Below, one piece after another: positions 12,561-24,456 of a DNA stretch of 64,000 nt (positions are counted from its first letter, which is position 1; each line of letters starts with the position of its first letter). Position numbers and translations under genes: made by a program. This DNA is from Uloborus plumipes (taxonomy: Eukaryota > Arthropoda > Arachnida > Araneae > Uloboridae). Location: positions 1 to 64,000 of the forward strand of contig JAXGGA010002173.1 of the NCBI GenBank assembly GCA_038373865.1, in the 5' to 3' direction. Below the pieces are notes generated by a model. The model ran no database searches. It saw nothing but the letters and a program-made list of their open reading frames with translations, and was not told the DNA's origin.

Positions 12561-13066
12561 AATCAAGATTAACAGTTTAAAGTCTGCAAATTAACTAGCG
12601 CATTTATTGCAGCTAAAAATCAATTGCAAATATGAATATCAAAAAGAGACAATAATAGCTCATGAAGAGTATTTGTGCATAAATTGGAGTAACAGAAATT
12701 AATAGAACAACAATGAGAAACATCAGGAAAAACATTTAAAACTACTTGAAATTTAAAACTAACATGTAAAACATCAACATGGGTAATGCGCTGCTTAATC
12801 TTCAGAGGGCAGGAGCAGCATATAGATTTTTTAGATTTAGCTTTGCAGGTTTCATGAGTGTTTGTTTGAAATAAGTCAGCAGTGATTAATAAACTTGATT
12901 AGCTTTTGCTTTTTAATCTTTGAAAGATTAAGAACTTTAAAAGTATAAAATTTATGCCACCAATTTATTTTATAATGTTTGTACTGAATTTGAATTTAAA
13001 ATGCTGACAAATTACAATCCAATGCACCCTGCCCTTACCTGGAAAGCAAAAAAACGTGCACATACC

Positions 13067-13073
<7 letters not shown>
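12561..13073 (-). repeat. Naiad pseudo-LTR, 5' copy
   Basis: Direct repeat of 9254-9766, placed upstream of the polyprotein in element orientation. The right edge runs into (TA)n. The last 8 bp (ACCCAAAA) recur once more inside the TA tract near 13098, suggesting a small target-site or template-switch scar. Confidence 0.95.

Positions 13074-14416
<1,343 letters not shown>

Positions 14417-14470
<54 letters not shown>
14417..14470. repeat. (TA)n microsatellite, segment 5
   Basis: The terminal piece of the interrupted TA tract, ending at TGGGGGAG. Confidence 0.95.
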
Positions 14471-14473
<3 letters not shown>

Positions 14474-15954
14474 GGGAGTTCGTAAAAGTTCTAAAACAAA
14501 AACGATAATGAGAAAAAATTGAATCCTAAGCCTTTACCAATTTAATTTCATAACTTTATTAAACGACATACATTTAGTAGTATCTCTTTTAGTGTAATAA
14601 AACATAATAATAAAGACTCTTCACTACAAATATTGTCTTTCGTTTATATTTTGCTCTGAATAAATGGTTGCGGTGAAAATATTTAGTGAACTGAACTTTT
14701 AAAAACTCCATAATGAGCAGATAAAGAAAGTGCATTCCATCAAGTATAAAGTTGGGCAAAGAAATATTTTATTTATTTTTTTTTCCTTGCGGTGGGAGTA
14801 AAATTTTTGCATCATCTCCTGCCATACCAGTATTAATTTTTTTTTGTTCTGTAGTTATTTATTGTGAAACAACCTTGACTTAAAATCTATTTTATGAGCC
14901 TGGCTATCTTCAACTGTAGCAACTCACATGCTATCTGTGATTATCTCTATCAATGAAGAAAAATATTTAATCCCTTTTGCAAAATATATTAAGATTTTTT
15001 CTTCTTTTTTTTTCATATCTAAGATGCTAATAGCCCGAACAAAATACGGATCATCATCTATGGATCTCCAATCTTTCCTTTTCACGCACGAGTAAAATAG
15101 AGACTCAAGCACAATTGTTCTCCTCGCAATATTATCGTCTGTAATCCTATCTGTTGCCAATTCCGAGAAGAAAAATAGCGTATCTAAGTCTGAAAATAAT
15201 TCCGAATGCATGGTTCTGCTTTTGATCCAATAAAATGATTTTAGAATCTTGGTGAGAAACGGATTTGCTTTTTTCTTCTTCTTTTAATGGAGATTTTTGA
15301 TGCGCAATTTTGATTGTTAGAATGTTGGAAACTGTCGTGGAAATACGTTTCGAGAAGTTCTGTTTCTATTATAATGGTTATATCCTGGAGAATTATGAGA
15401 GTCCTTTATATCTATCTCAGTATAACATGACTGATAAAAAAAATTGAGAGATGTACTGATAAATAAATGTATGCAAAAACAGACAGAAAGCCAGATACAT
15501 GTATGTGAAGATAAATTACTTGGGTGCGAAATAAATTCTTTCTGCGCCTGAAAAGTTTTTGGAAACAAAATGGAGCCAAATTTCTAGCAGCCCTGAGATG
15601 GGAAATAGATAACTACCATTCACAGAATAGGTCATGCCATTGAGCTAAAAAATAAAGAACAATAATTTATTCTATAAAGACACCAATTTTACTTGAAGTC
15701 TTTTTTTCTTTCTTTTAAAGTGAGAGTAAAATAATGAATGGAAAAAGATGAGGTTATACTAACATGTTTTAGTAATATAATGTATGGGACTTTTACTTAA
15801 TTGAAGAAAGAATTTGTACTGCTATAAAACTAATTCTGTTTGATTTTGACGTCAACTTATGTTATTACATCTCACATGTAACTTACTGTTCTACTTCATG
15901 TGTGGGAAATCTTACATTGTTGCACTTCGCCACAGATTATTCATTGAAACTGTT
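14471..15954. other. No recognised feature
   Basis: AT-rich unique-looking sequence. The open frames at 14924-15211 and 15317-15568 (minus, 95 and 83 codons) match no family I recognise and lack splice or motif support. Confidence 0.4.
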
Positions 15955-15962
15955 ACACTATA

Positions 15963-16233
15963 CTAAGGCCCCTCCCTATATAGACGAGCCGACACATCAA
16001 GATTAAGTTTGATCACTTTGAATCCAGCGCGTGTTTGAGGATTGTCTTTTCTGGCGAGTTTTCGCTTTTTGGTAACTTTTCACGTAAACTTAACAAAGCT
16101 TGGCAATGTCCCGAAACTTTGCTCTGGTAACCCTAACTCCGCAACAATGAAAAAGGAAAGTAAAAGTTAATGAGTTGGATCCAAAGTGGTGGAACTTAAA
16201 CTTGATGAATCGGCCTGTCTATATAGCGGCTCT
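15963..16233. mobile_element. MITE with 8-bp target duplication
   Basis: 271 bp bounded by exact ACACTATA on both sides (15955-15962 and 16234-16241). The ends are long imperfect inverted repeats of about 50 bp sharing CTATATAGAC and CATCAAG blocks. There is no coding sequence. An 8-bp duplication points to hAT, although the terminal bases are not the usual CAGNG. Confidence 0.75.
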
Positions 16234-16262
16234 ACACTATACATGCTAATCTTACATATTAC

Positions 16263-16457
16263 CAGGTCCCGATTAAGATACCACGAGGCCCTAGGCCAAA
16301 TACTTTTTTGGGGCCCCTGTACTAAGGCTTTACAATTTTAGGCATAGGATAAAATAAATTTAGGCATTGACTACAGCAATTTTAGCCATTTGGGGGCCCC
16401 TAAGCTGTGGGGGCCCTAGGCCACGGCCTAGTTGGCCTATTCAGTAATCAGGCCCTG
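16263..16457. mobile_element. hAT MITE, TSD CATATTAC
   Basis: 195 bp starting CAGGTCCCGATTAAG and ending, inverted, CAGGGCCTGATTACT. It is flanked by a perfect 8-bp duplication CATATTAC at 16255-16262 and 16458-16465. The interior is rich in GGCCCC and CCTAGGCC palindromes. Non-coding. Confidence 0.85.
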
Positions 16458-16464
16458 CATATTA

Positions 16465-16870
16465 CTAGTGGATATGTCCGGCTTCGCGCGGGTTGAAATG
16501 CAACATGCAAAATTCAAGAAGGTATATTTTTGTAACAGCAATGAAATAGGTTAGCCTTGAATAGATAATTCATTGTTAATCGTAATCATTGTTGAAAAAT
16601 TTTCTCATAATTAAATGTGTTAAATTTAATCAATTTGTATGCTTAAAGGCTTATCTCAATTACTCAATCTATTCAAAATTGGAAAAAAATGGCCAGTTTG
16701 AGACAAAAAATTTGAATTTAGGGCTTTTTAGATTTTTTTTTTAATTTCAACACCCCGCCTATGTGAATTCTAGTGCATCGAGGTACCTCTGTACCAAGTT
16801 CGATGAAAATCCGACGTAAACTATGGATTTGTATAAGGAACAAACATATATACACACATCCATTTTTATA
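16465..16870 (-). mobile_element. Non-autonomous Helitron, copy A
   Basis: The minus-strand 3' end is CTAG then T, preceded by a GC-rich stem (AACCCGCGCGAAGCCGGA). About 400 bp are shared with 38265-38640. No coding capacity. The 5' end is not clearly resolved because it abuts another element. Its CTAG shares its first base with the CATATTAC duplication of the neighbouring hAT MITE, so the MITE inserted later, at the Helitron edge. Confidence 0.75.
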
Positions 16871-16875
16871 TAAGG

Positions 16876-17994
16876 GTGATTCTACAAATACGGGAATATT
16901 TCTAACATGTAGATTTCAAAAAATTAATTTAAAATTAAAAATCTGAAAAAAATCAGCAAAGTACTTTATAAGTTGTATAATAAAAGTAGAATATCAGCAG
17001 AGCTTAAATGTTTGTATTTTATTGTATTTTTGGATTTTCTTGAAGGCATATGTGAATGGTAAAGAGGACATGTGGATGACACAATGGGTGTGTGAATAAC
17101 ACAATAAGTATGTGAATAACACAAACACAATAGGTATATTAATGAAATTTTTTAACCTGTAATCTGTTAGACATAAATTTTAAACATTGTACTGTCATAG
17201 TTTGGCTTTTGATTCATCCACGTGTCTCATATTGGGCATGTGAATGACATTAGAAAAAGGGCATGTGGATGACAAAACACAAGTAATGTGTTCTCAAAGT
17301 CATTTCTGAATATTTTTCGGTCTAATTTCGAATAAGAACCAACAAATGCAAGCTTTAGGACTATTCATTATCAAAATTTATTTACATGTACATTTTACTT
17401 GCATTCTGTAGGCCATGTTAATGACAAAGAGGAAAAACACTTGACTTGAAAGTTGAGTTTAGCTTGCTTTTTATCAAAAAGTAATTGCAGAACAGCAAAA
17501 TTAATCTTCAGCCAGGAATAACAAAGTTCCATGCTTCATTTTAAGATGTGTTGCCAGATTTTGGAATAAAACATTTCAGAGAAAAATATGTATACTTTTC
17601 AGACATGCGGATGACTGATAATCGCTGGGACAAAGTTTAGATTAATTTTTAGAGATATTACTTTCATATTATTTTGCTTTTTTTAATGATTTACATCTTG
17701 CACACATTCACATTTATAGATAAAAATCTCTTGGGAAAAAAAAATCACTTTTTTTTTTAATCTATATTCCATTGATTGTGAAAATTCCATCTATGAGACA
17801 GGGCATGTGAATGACATTTCAATTATGTAATATTTAATTTTTAAATGAATAATAATTAATTATTGACTTTGTTGATAATCAGAATTGTAGAACAAAAGGC
17901 GCATAAAAATATTCCCAAAATAATTTTTTATTAAATTAAAAACAAAAAGAGCAATCAGTATGGAACACAAATTTGCCCATTTTTGTAGAATTAC
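16876..17994. mobile_element. Unclassified TIR element with reiterated CATGTGAATGAC motif
   Basis: About 1.1 kb between imperfect inverted ends: GGTGATTCTACAAATACGGG at left and, reverse-complemented, AGTAATTCTACAAAAATGGG at right. Variants of GGCATGTGRATGAC recur about nine times in one orientation (near 17045, 17069, 17090, 17109, 17237, 17260, 17411, 17604 and 17804). No protein is recognisable. The design resembles the elements at 32354-32950 and 49925-50863. The superfamily is unknown. Confidence 0.55.
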
Positions 17995-18715
17995 TCATAT
18001 ATAGATAATGCTTACTGCAAGTTTTGCAATTTTTGTGACAAGCTCAGTGTACCAAGTTCCAATTTTTACTTGAATTTTCGCTGCATATTTTCCGAACACT
18101 CCACCTTAAAAATAAGTATTTGCTTATTTTTAAAAATATGTTTAACTTATAAAGTGAGTTGCTGAGAATAAAATCTATCTAATAATTATCTTCTGCGTGA
18201 AAGATTTCCCGATTAACCTGAAGGCGATACCACGTGACTTCTGAAAACGAATTAAAACGAAAGTTTGTTTAGAATGTAAGTTTTCTTACAAGTTTTTAAC
18301 TTGATGTGGAGCTCTCTCTTGAGATGTACTTTCCTGATCCCAGAAAATATCTTCATATTTTTTGGTGTCATATTTTTATTTCTTGCTATTTTTGTTAGTT
18401 AAGTATTTTGCTGTAATAACATATATAAAAAGAAATAGATTTCAAGATACATTTGCGAGAAAGTGCTTAATACATATTTATGTGTCTTTATTTCGTACAT
18501 TCATGACTTCTTAATGTTTTTAAAAAGTTCGTCTCAAAAAAAAAAAAGAAAAAAAAAACGTTATTTGAAAAGAAAAAAAAAAGCCAACTCTATTAAAATC
18601 ATTTTTATGCGCTAAAATACCACAAGGGCCATTCGACAACAACGCCGCCATTTTGTACCGCACGTAACTCTCATATATTTCATTAAAAAGTACTAGTTTT
18701 AAAAGGTAATATACA
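17995..18715. other. No recognised feature
   Basis: AT-rich spacer with poly-A runs near 18538-18580. The 94-codon minus frame at 18520-18804 is composed of the A-runs plus part of the neighbouring repeat and is not called. Confidence 0.4.
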
Positions 18716-18985
18716 GGAGCGCCCCGATGGGAGGTCACTGCGACCTCCCAATAATTTCCGTATGCGATACATTTTGCTGACGATTCGCGGCAATTTGAAG
18801 ACAATATTGCAACATCGAGATTATTTGTTCTTTTTAGTTTTCAGAATTGTTTTTTAAAAGATACTCGATGTATTTTCTCACTAAATGTTATGCATGTACG
18901 ACATGTGTGCATGCTTGTATTTTATCATTCGGTAAAATTGGAACTTCATTCGGCAAATTGATAATTTTCTCCCTCCTATTTTTCA
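18716..18985 (-). repeat. Interspersed repeat with conserved hairpin, copy 1
   Basis: The reverse complement matches 53745-54050 over most of its length. It contains GGGAGGTC-ACTGC-GACCTCCC, an 8-bp perfect stem with a 5-nt loop; the other copy keeps the stem but has the loop CCAGT. Class unknown; boundaries approximate. Confidence 0.65.
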
Positions 18986-19255
18986 TAAAACTAAACTATT
19001 TTAAAATGATTTGCTAAAAATTGATCACAGATACCTTCTGTAATGTTACTTTGCAAAATTCAAGTCAAGTAAGGTCGTATTTTGCTCACATATCTGCAAA
19101 ATATCCCATAAACAGGACGTTAAATAACTTAATAAATATGGCAACGGCGAACTATTTTCCGCCTAAAGTGTATGTAAACCATTCCAAGTAAGAGTTTTAA
19201 GCAGATAAAAATTGAAAAAAAAATGTTAAAAAAAAGTTGGGCATAAATGAGTTAG
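18978..19255 (+). repeat. Repeat R1, copy A (empty-site copy)
   Basis: About 280 bp matching 19629-20265 (outside its insertion) and 51640-51935 (minus). It ends near TTGGGCATAAATGAGTTAGG. It retains the uninterrupted site GAGTTTTAAGCAGATAAAA at 19192-19210, where copy B carries a piggyBac MITE. No coding capacity seen. Confidence 0.8.
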
Positions 19256-19628
19256 GTTTGATTTTACATTGTCCTTCACGCCGATTTAACTGACCACATT
19301 GTCACAAAAAATATCTTCTTGTATTTCGTATGTTGTTTTTAACCTGTGCGACCCTGGGCATAAAAGAAAATTTTTTATTCATCTTAGTTTACTTGTTCAC
19401 TTGATATAATTGCCGTGAAAATATAATTTCTATCGTATATATGATCTAGAGAGGAATTAATGGATAATGCAAAAGAAAAAAAAACTGTCTTGACGTGAAC
19501 ATTCACCCATACATTTAAACATACACAACTCATTAAAGAAATACATAAAACTTCGAAATGAGAACACATCGTTTTTTCTGTGACCTAAAGGAAAATGCAA
19601 ATCATTGTTGTATCAAATCCAGCAGAAG
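19256..19628. other. No recognised feature
   Basis: Unique-looking AT-rich sequence between two R1 copies, with a poly-T run near 19641 just beyond its right edge. Confidence 0.4.
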
Positions 19629-20265
19629 TAGCCACAAAAAGTTTTTTTTTTTTTTTTTGGGAGCTTATTTTTCACAAAATTAAACTATTTAAAAATGATT
19701 TGCTTAAAATTGATCAGAGATGGCTTCTGTAATGTTACTTTGCAAAAGTAAAGTCAAGTAAGGTTGTATTTTGCTCACATATCTGCAGAATATCCCATAA
19801 ACAGGACGTTAAATAACTTAATAAATATGGCAACGGCGAACTATTTTAAGCCTAAAATGTATGTAAACTATTGCAAGTAAGAGTTTTAACACTTTACTGA
19901 CCGGGCGTCGATTAATCGACGTTTTGTTCCCAGCGCTTACCGACCGGGCGTCGATTATTCGACGTTTGCTCTCCGGCGCTTACCGACCGGGCGTCGATTA
20001 ATCGACTTTGAACCAATCTGTGGTGACTTAAATTTTGTTACCCTACAATAACACGAAGCGTACAATTTTACCAGAGTTTAAGAAATGCACATATATCCCC
20101 GCGCGTCAATCTAGGCCAAAACCGAGTCGGTGTCTAGGACGATCTGCAGCTGAGCGGGCGGTGAAAGGGCATAGGATGTTCGAATCGCTACCGGTCGGTA
20201 AAGTGTTAAGCAGATAAAATTTGTATAAAATTGTTAAAAAAAACTTGGGCATAAATAGGTTAATT
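19629..20265 (+). repeat. Repeat R1, copy B, split by a piggyBac MITE
   Basis: Matches copy A in two halves, 19629-19889 and 20206-20265. The halves join at a TTAA that is duplicated around the inserted element. Together with copies A and C this shows the pre-insertion sequence directly. Confidence 0.85.
19890..20205. mobile_element. piggyBac-type MITE with TTAA target duplication
   Basis: 316 bp flanked by TTAA at 19886-19889 and 20206-20209. The TIR CACTTTACTGACCGG is matched at the right end with one mismatch. The left part has three 43-bp tandem units (starting 19901, 19944 and 19987), each containing CGTCGATTAATCGACG or a close variant, a 16-bp palindrome. Only piggyBac transposons use TTAA with this type of end. 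The 60-codon open frame inside is not a known protein. Confidence 0.9.
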
Positions 20266-21925
20266 CATGATGTGTATTTATTACTATATAACAAAACAGA
20301 AAACTCTTCAGGCCAGCGCTCTAAAATCGAACCTAAATTTCGCCATTTCCAAATTTCTCTTCTTACCCTTTTCTTCTCTAACCAATTACGGAGCCAACAG
20401 CAACAAATCGCCTGCGAAATAATAAAAGACAAAAACCAGCCAACAGCGACGAGACAAAACACATCGAAGATGTATCGAACAAAAATGATGAAGAAAAAGA
20501 ACAAAAATAGAAGAGTAATAATTTCTACCTGCAGCCCTTAAAACTCAAAGTGGTTGGTAGCTGCATCGAAAAATTATCTGACGCTCATGATATCTATTTT
20601 TTCTTCTTCTCCCTTGTCGAAAAATAAAAGAAGAAATGAAGTGAAATGAAACACGTCAGGGCAGATTTTTCGATCGTCCATCATGATGAGAGGATGGTCT
20701 GGACGACATCGAGTTTCATTTTTGAGCGTGTTTTTGGGGTGCATGGATTTAGACAAGTTTGATAGTACCCTGTTATGAATTCAATTTGGCGTAGATGCCG
20801 AAAATAAATGGTGGTTGCGGTGCTCTTTTTTTTTACTTGTTGTAGAAAACTTGTTTCTCTGTTCTTTTTCCTTTTGATGTCAGTTACACGTTTAGGTACT
20901 TCGGCCACTTTAAAATTTACTCTAGCTCTTGAGAAAGGATTCTTGACAAAAAAACACAGTGTTTTATATAGATATTTTTAAATTCAAACGTGTATCGGAT
21001 TTTGTATTTGTTTTATAGATATGTACAGATAAGTTATGATGTGCAAATATATAGATAAATATTCTTTTGTTTCATTTGCGTATATCAAATTAAACAATAG
21101 CACGATTTTGAAACCATTATATATTATAGTATGTTCGTTTGAAAATATAATCTGTATCAAAACTACTATGGCACAGTATGTACGTGAATTACCAATCTAT
21201 CTATCAGAGTGAACAAAATTCGCTTGACCATTGATTGGGAACTGGTGAACCTTTCTTCTTTACGTTGTATTTGATAGAGGAACTATTGGATATAATTTGA
21301 TTAGAGATTACTGTATTATATAGAATAAGAGTATTGTATTTGATAACCACGAAACAGCTGTTTGATGCGTTTTAAAACTCATTTTAGGTGTTTTTATTTG
21401 TATTTTTATACGGGTTATCTCATTTTACTCATTTTATTATACAAAGCTTTCGACTGCTTTTTTACAATTATGTTTATAGTTTGATTATAAACGTCCATAA
21501 CGATGGAATTGCCCATGTGCAATTCTGCAATGTGCGTGCATACACATAGAAATACGCTATACTGCCGTGGTGATCGCAAAAGTGGTACCTGCAGACGATC
21601 TCAAATTGCTGTTTAAAGTTTTGCGCCTCCGTGTATTTGATTCAGGAAACAATTTTTCAGGATTTTTTAAGGTATCTCCACTACGTTCGGACAAGTTTTT
21701 TTTTTAAAAAAATGACAAAACATTTATTTCTTTGGTGTTTTTAGAAAAAAGGGGCATAAAGTTAGCCAGAAAATAATAATAAATACTGACAACTACTTTG
21801 CAGCGATGGGGCAATTTTAGTGTATTTTATCCCGAAAATCGATAAATACTAAATGGGCTGTCATAACAGCAATTATGCATGAAAATTAACACATTTTTGT
21901 TTATAGATTCACAATAATACACTCT
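20266..21925. other. No recognised feature
   Basis: Unique-looking AT-rich sequence. Open frames of 60-106 codons around 20221-20908 occur on both strands and resemble no known family. Confidence 0.4.
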
Positions 21926-22090
21926 AGGGCCTGAACTAGAATTTAAGTTATAGTTATTACTAATTTGGAGATATGCTCATAAACGCACAGTAGATATGAA
22001 AATATTGCTGATGTCGTAAGTGTTACAGTAATTAAATTAGTACAAATCTAGTGTATTTTACTTTAGAGCTATAATCGTAGTTCAGGCCCT
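21926..22090. mobile_element. Small inverted-repeat element (possible MITE)
   Basis: 165 bp with inverted ends AGGGCCTGAACTAGAATTTA and, from the right, AGGGCCTGAACTACGATTAT. CACAATA occurs just outside both ends but not at equal distance, so no clean target duplication can be claimed. Non-coding. Confidence 0.5.
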
Positions 22091-23309
22091 CCACAATATC
22101 AATGTAAAGCCACATGGTAAGTTTCAAGCAAAAATATTCATAATTTACAGATTTATGGAATTTGTCGACAAATAATAACGAAAAATCGATTCTGAGATAC
22201 ATGCAATTAAAGATTTTTATTCAAACATATGACGCGCATTGCTACCCATATCAATTTAAAAAGCACCATGACCAACTACACCTTCTTCAGACTCTGTTAC
22301 GGTCCAGTTATAATGTTTTACTATTTTTAATTTTTTTTACCAATAATTGGAGTTGAAATATCCTGTAATTTATGTTTTAATTTTGAGCTTCAGGTTCTAC
22401 TTCCGGTACAAAAAACAGCCGTGGAGCCATATTAAAATGACTTTTTTCCGCTTCTAATTATGGTAGGAACAAAATTCAAAAACTTTCCGAAAGAAAAAAG
22501 TTCATTTTTTAAAAATCAAACATAAAAAAAAGTTTGAAATTTTAGTCGAAAATCGACTTTTCAAGGTGGTGGACCTTAAAGATATTTCCCGTTATCAAAT
22601 GATCATAATTTAGGATAGGCATTCAGATAAAATAAGTTATAAAGAACCATGTAGCTACAATAACTCAATTTTGTAACGAAGTGCAGATACAACTTTCGTG
22701 CTTAGTACGACAGTATACTCCTCAAAGCAAAAGAGGGGACAAATATCCCCCCCCCCCCTAATAACGAACCCGACAGCAGACACCATTATAACGAGATCAA
22801 AAAGCACTGGAACCATACACGGTGCCACCATTGCAAATCTACCTGAAGCTGATACGTCAAATATTAATGGCACGTTAGAGGCAGAAGGAATGCACGCTGT
22901 CGTGTGAGGCTTATTGGCACGAATACTTATTACAACCGAGATTGATGTTGATTGTGGTGTGCGCCGAAGTTAATGGCTTGGCGTAAAGAATAGGGCCTGT
23001 CTGTAATTGCGGTGCTCTCTTGCTCATTGTTTTAGTGTTTCATTAAAGAAATTGTAAACATCCCGGCCTCTAATGACCACTGTCAGTAATAAGATTTGGC
23101 CAATAAAGCATTGTTGTCCCGCGATAAGCCCCGATGCGGGTACATTTAGGGGGAATTAAAAGATCTTTAGGGTTATCATTTATTTTGGCCGATTTGTGTT
23201 TTTGATTGAGGATTAATCATTTATTGTTTTGAGTACACGGGTATAGAGTGGGGTGGTATTAAGTCTAACAGCTTTGTTTTCACTTGTAGTTTTTGATATG
23301 CATTAAAAA
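22091..23309. other. No recognised gene
   Basis: AT-rich sequence with a somewhat GC-richer part at 22690-23150. It includes a C-run at 22750 and a CCCGC/GCGGG inverted repeat near 23118-23140. The frame at 22698-22907 (69 codons) is not recognisable and no exon is called. Confidence 0.4.
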
Positions 23310-23720
23310 AAATTTTTACGTCTTATAATTTTGGTATTATTAACCTATCTAATGAATGGAAGTCTTGCACTCTAACGATTTTTTGAGATCAAAAACCTTC
23401 CTGGCAAAATGAAAAAGGATTACATTTCCAACAGTTTTGTCATTTTTAAGTTATCAAAATGAACAAAGACTGACGTCTCCAGTGAAGCTTGATATTACTA
23501 AGGCATCGATATTAATAAGTGCTTTCCTTTTTATAATTTACGTATTACTAAGGTATTGAGAAAAACAAGTGCTTTGCTTTTCATAACTTTAGTATTACTA
23601 AGCTATCGAGTTGAACGACTTTTGTGTTTTTACTATTTTATATGTTAATACTCTAATCAAATAAACAAGTTTTTTGTCTCCTTAAATTTTACATTACTTA
23701 GTTATCAAAAATAGCAAAGC
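23310..23720. repeat. Degenerate tandem repeat, about 50-bp unit
   Basis: Roughly seven to eight diverged copies of a unit containing TATTACTAAGGTATCGA and AACAAGTGCTTT. Copies in the middle (23490-23640) are the best preserved. Confidence 0.65.
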
Positions 23721-23819
23721 TTCTGTCTCTACGCATAAGGATTGTTATGACTAACTCCCTCCTCAAGAAGAAACCTCTGGTGCACTAGTAGAATATATTC
23801 CGCACAATTGCTCAGCTTT

Positions 23820-24243
23820 TAGGGGCTGTCCATAGACAATGTCACACATTTTTTCCACAAATTTGACCCTTCTTTCTCCCTGTGTCCCAAAGTGTCACTC
23901 TTCTCCTCACCTATAACCTCCCATTGTCACATGTCGCGCTGTTTTTCATAATCATCTTACTGTATAAACATGTGAGATCTGACGCTGTTTTTCATAATCA
24001 TCTTGCTATATAAACATGTGAGATTTGACGCTGTTTTTCATAATCATCTTGCTGTATAAACATGTGAGATTTGACGCTGTTTTTCATAATCATCTTGCTG
24101 TATAAACATGTGAGATTTGACGCTGTTTTTCATTATCATGTTGCTGTATAAACATGTGAGATTTGACTCTTCTTGTTATCCCATTTCTCCCACTTGTCAC
24201 AAAATGTCACAATTTCACGAACTCCCCCCTCCTCTTCATAGGG
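23820..24243. repeat. Repeat element containing a 46-bp tandem array
   Basis: The outer parts look like the two ends of one interspersed element: AGGGGCTGTCCATAGACAAT at left and an inverted counterpart near CTTCATAGGGAC at right. Between them, 23938-24167 is five copies of a 46-bp unit beginning GCTGTTTTTCATAATCATCT with only a few differences, a recent tandem amplification. Confidence 0.75.
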
Positions 24244-24456
24244 ACATGGCGCAGATTGTGCCATTGAAATTTTTAGGGGGAGGAATCAATTTTAGAGAAT
24301 TTTTTTTATCCTCTCTTGGGGTCTTGTGGTTAGAGGGAAGCCCACGTAGCATTTGAGAGCTGCAAGCCCTTGGAGTAGATGAGCACAAGCACATTTGACA
24401 TAAACTCAATTGTAGATTTTGATTAAGTTTATCTTTCAGATCTAACGACACGCATA

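Larger units (their letters stand above)
9254..13073 (-). mobile_element. Naiad-type Penelope-like retroelement, full length
   Basis: A 3.8 kb element on the minus strand bounded by two 513-bp direct repeats (pseudo-LTRs, 9254-9766 and 12561-13073) that differ by one visible substitution. It encodes one polyprotein with an N-terminal GIY-YIG nuclease and a C-terminal reverse transcriptase. That permuted order, the C-x2-C between the GIY and YIG motifs, a CxC-like linker motif and insertion in a microsatellite are the published hallmarks of Naiads. Both flanks are (TA)n. The near-identical pseudo-LTRs and uninterrupted frame (apart from UGA) indicate recent activity. Confidence 0.92.
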
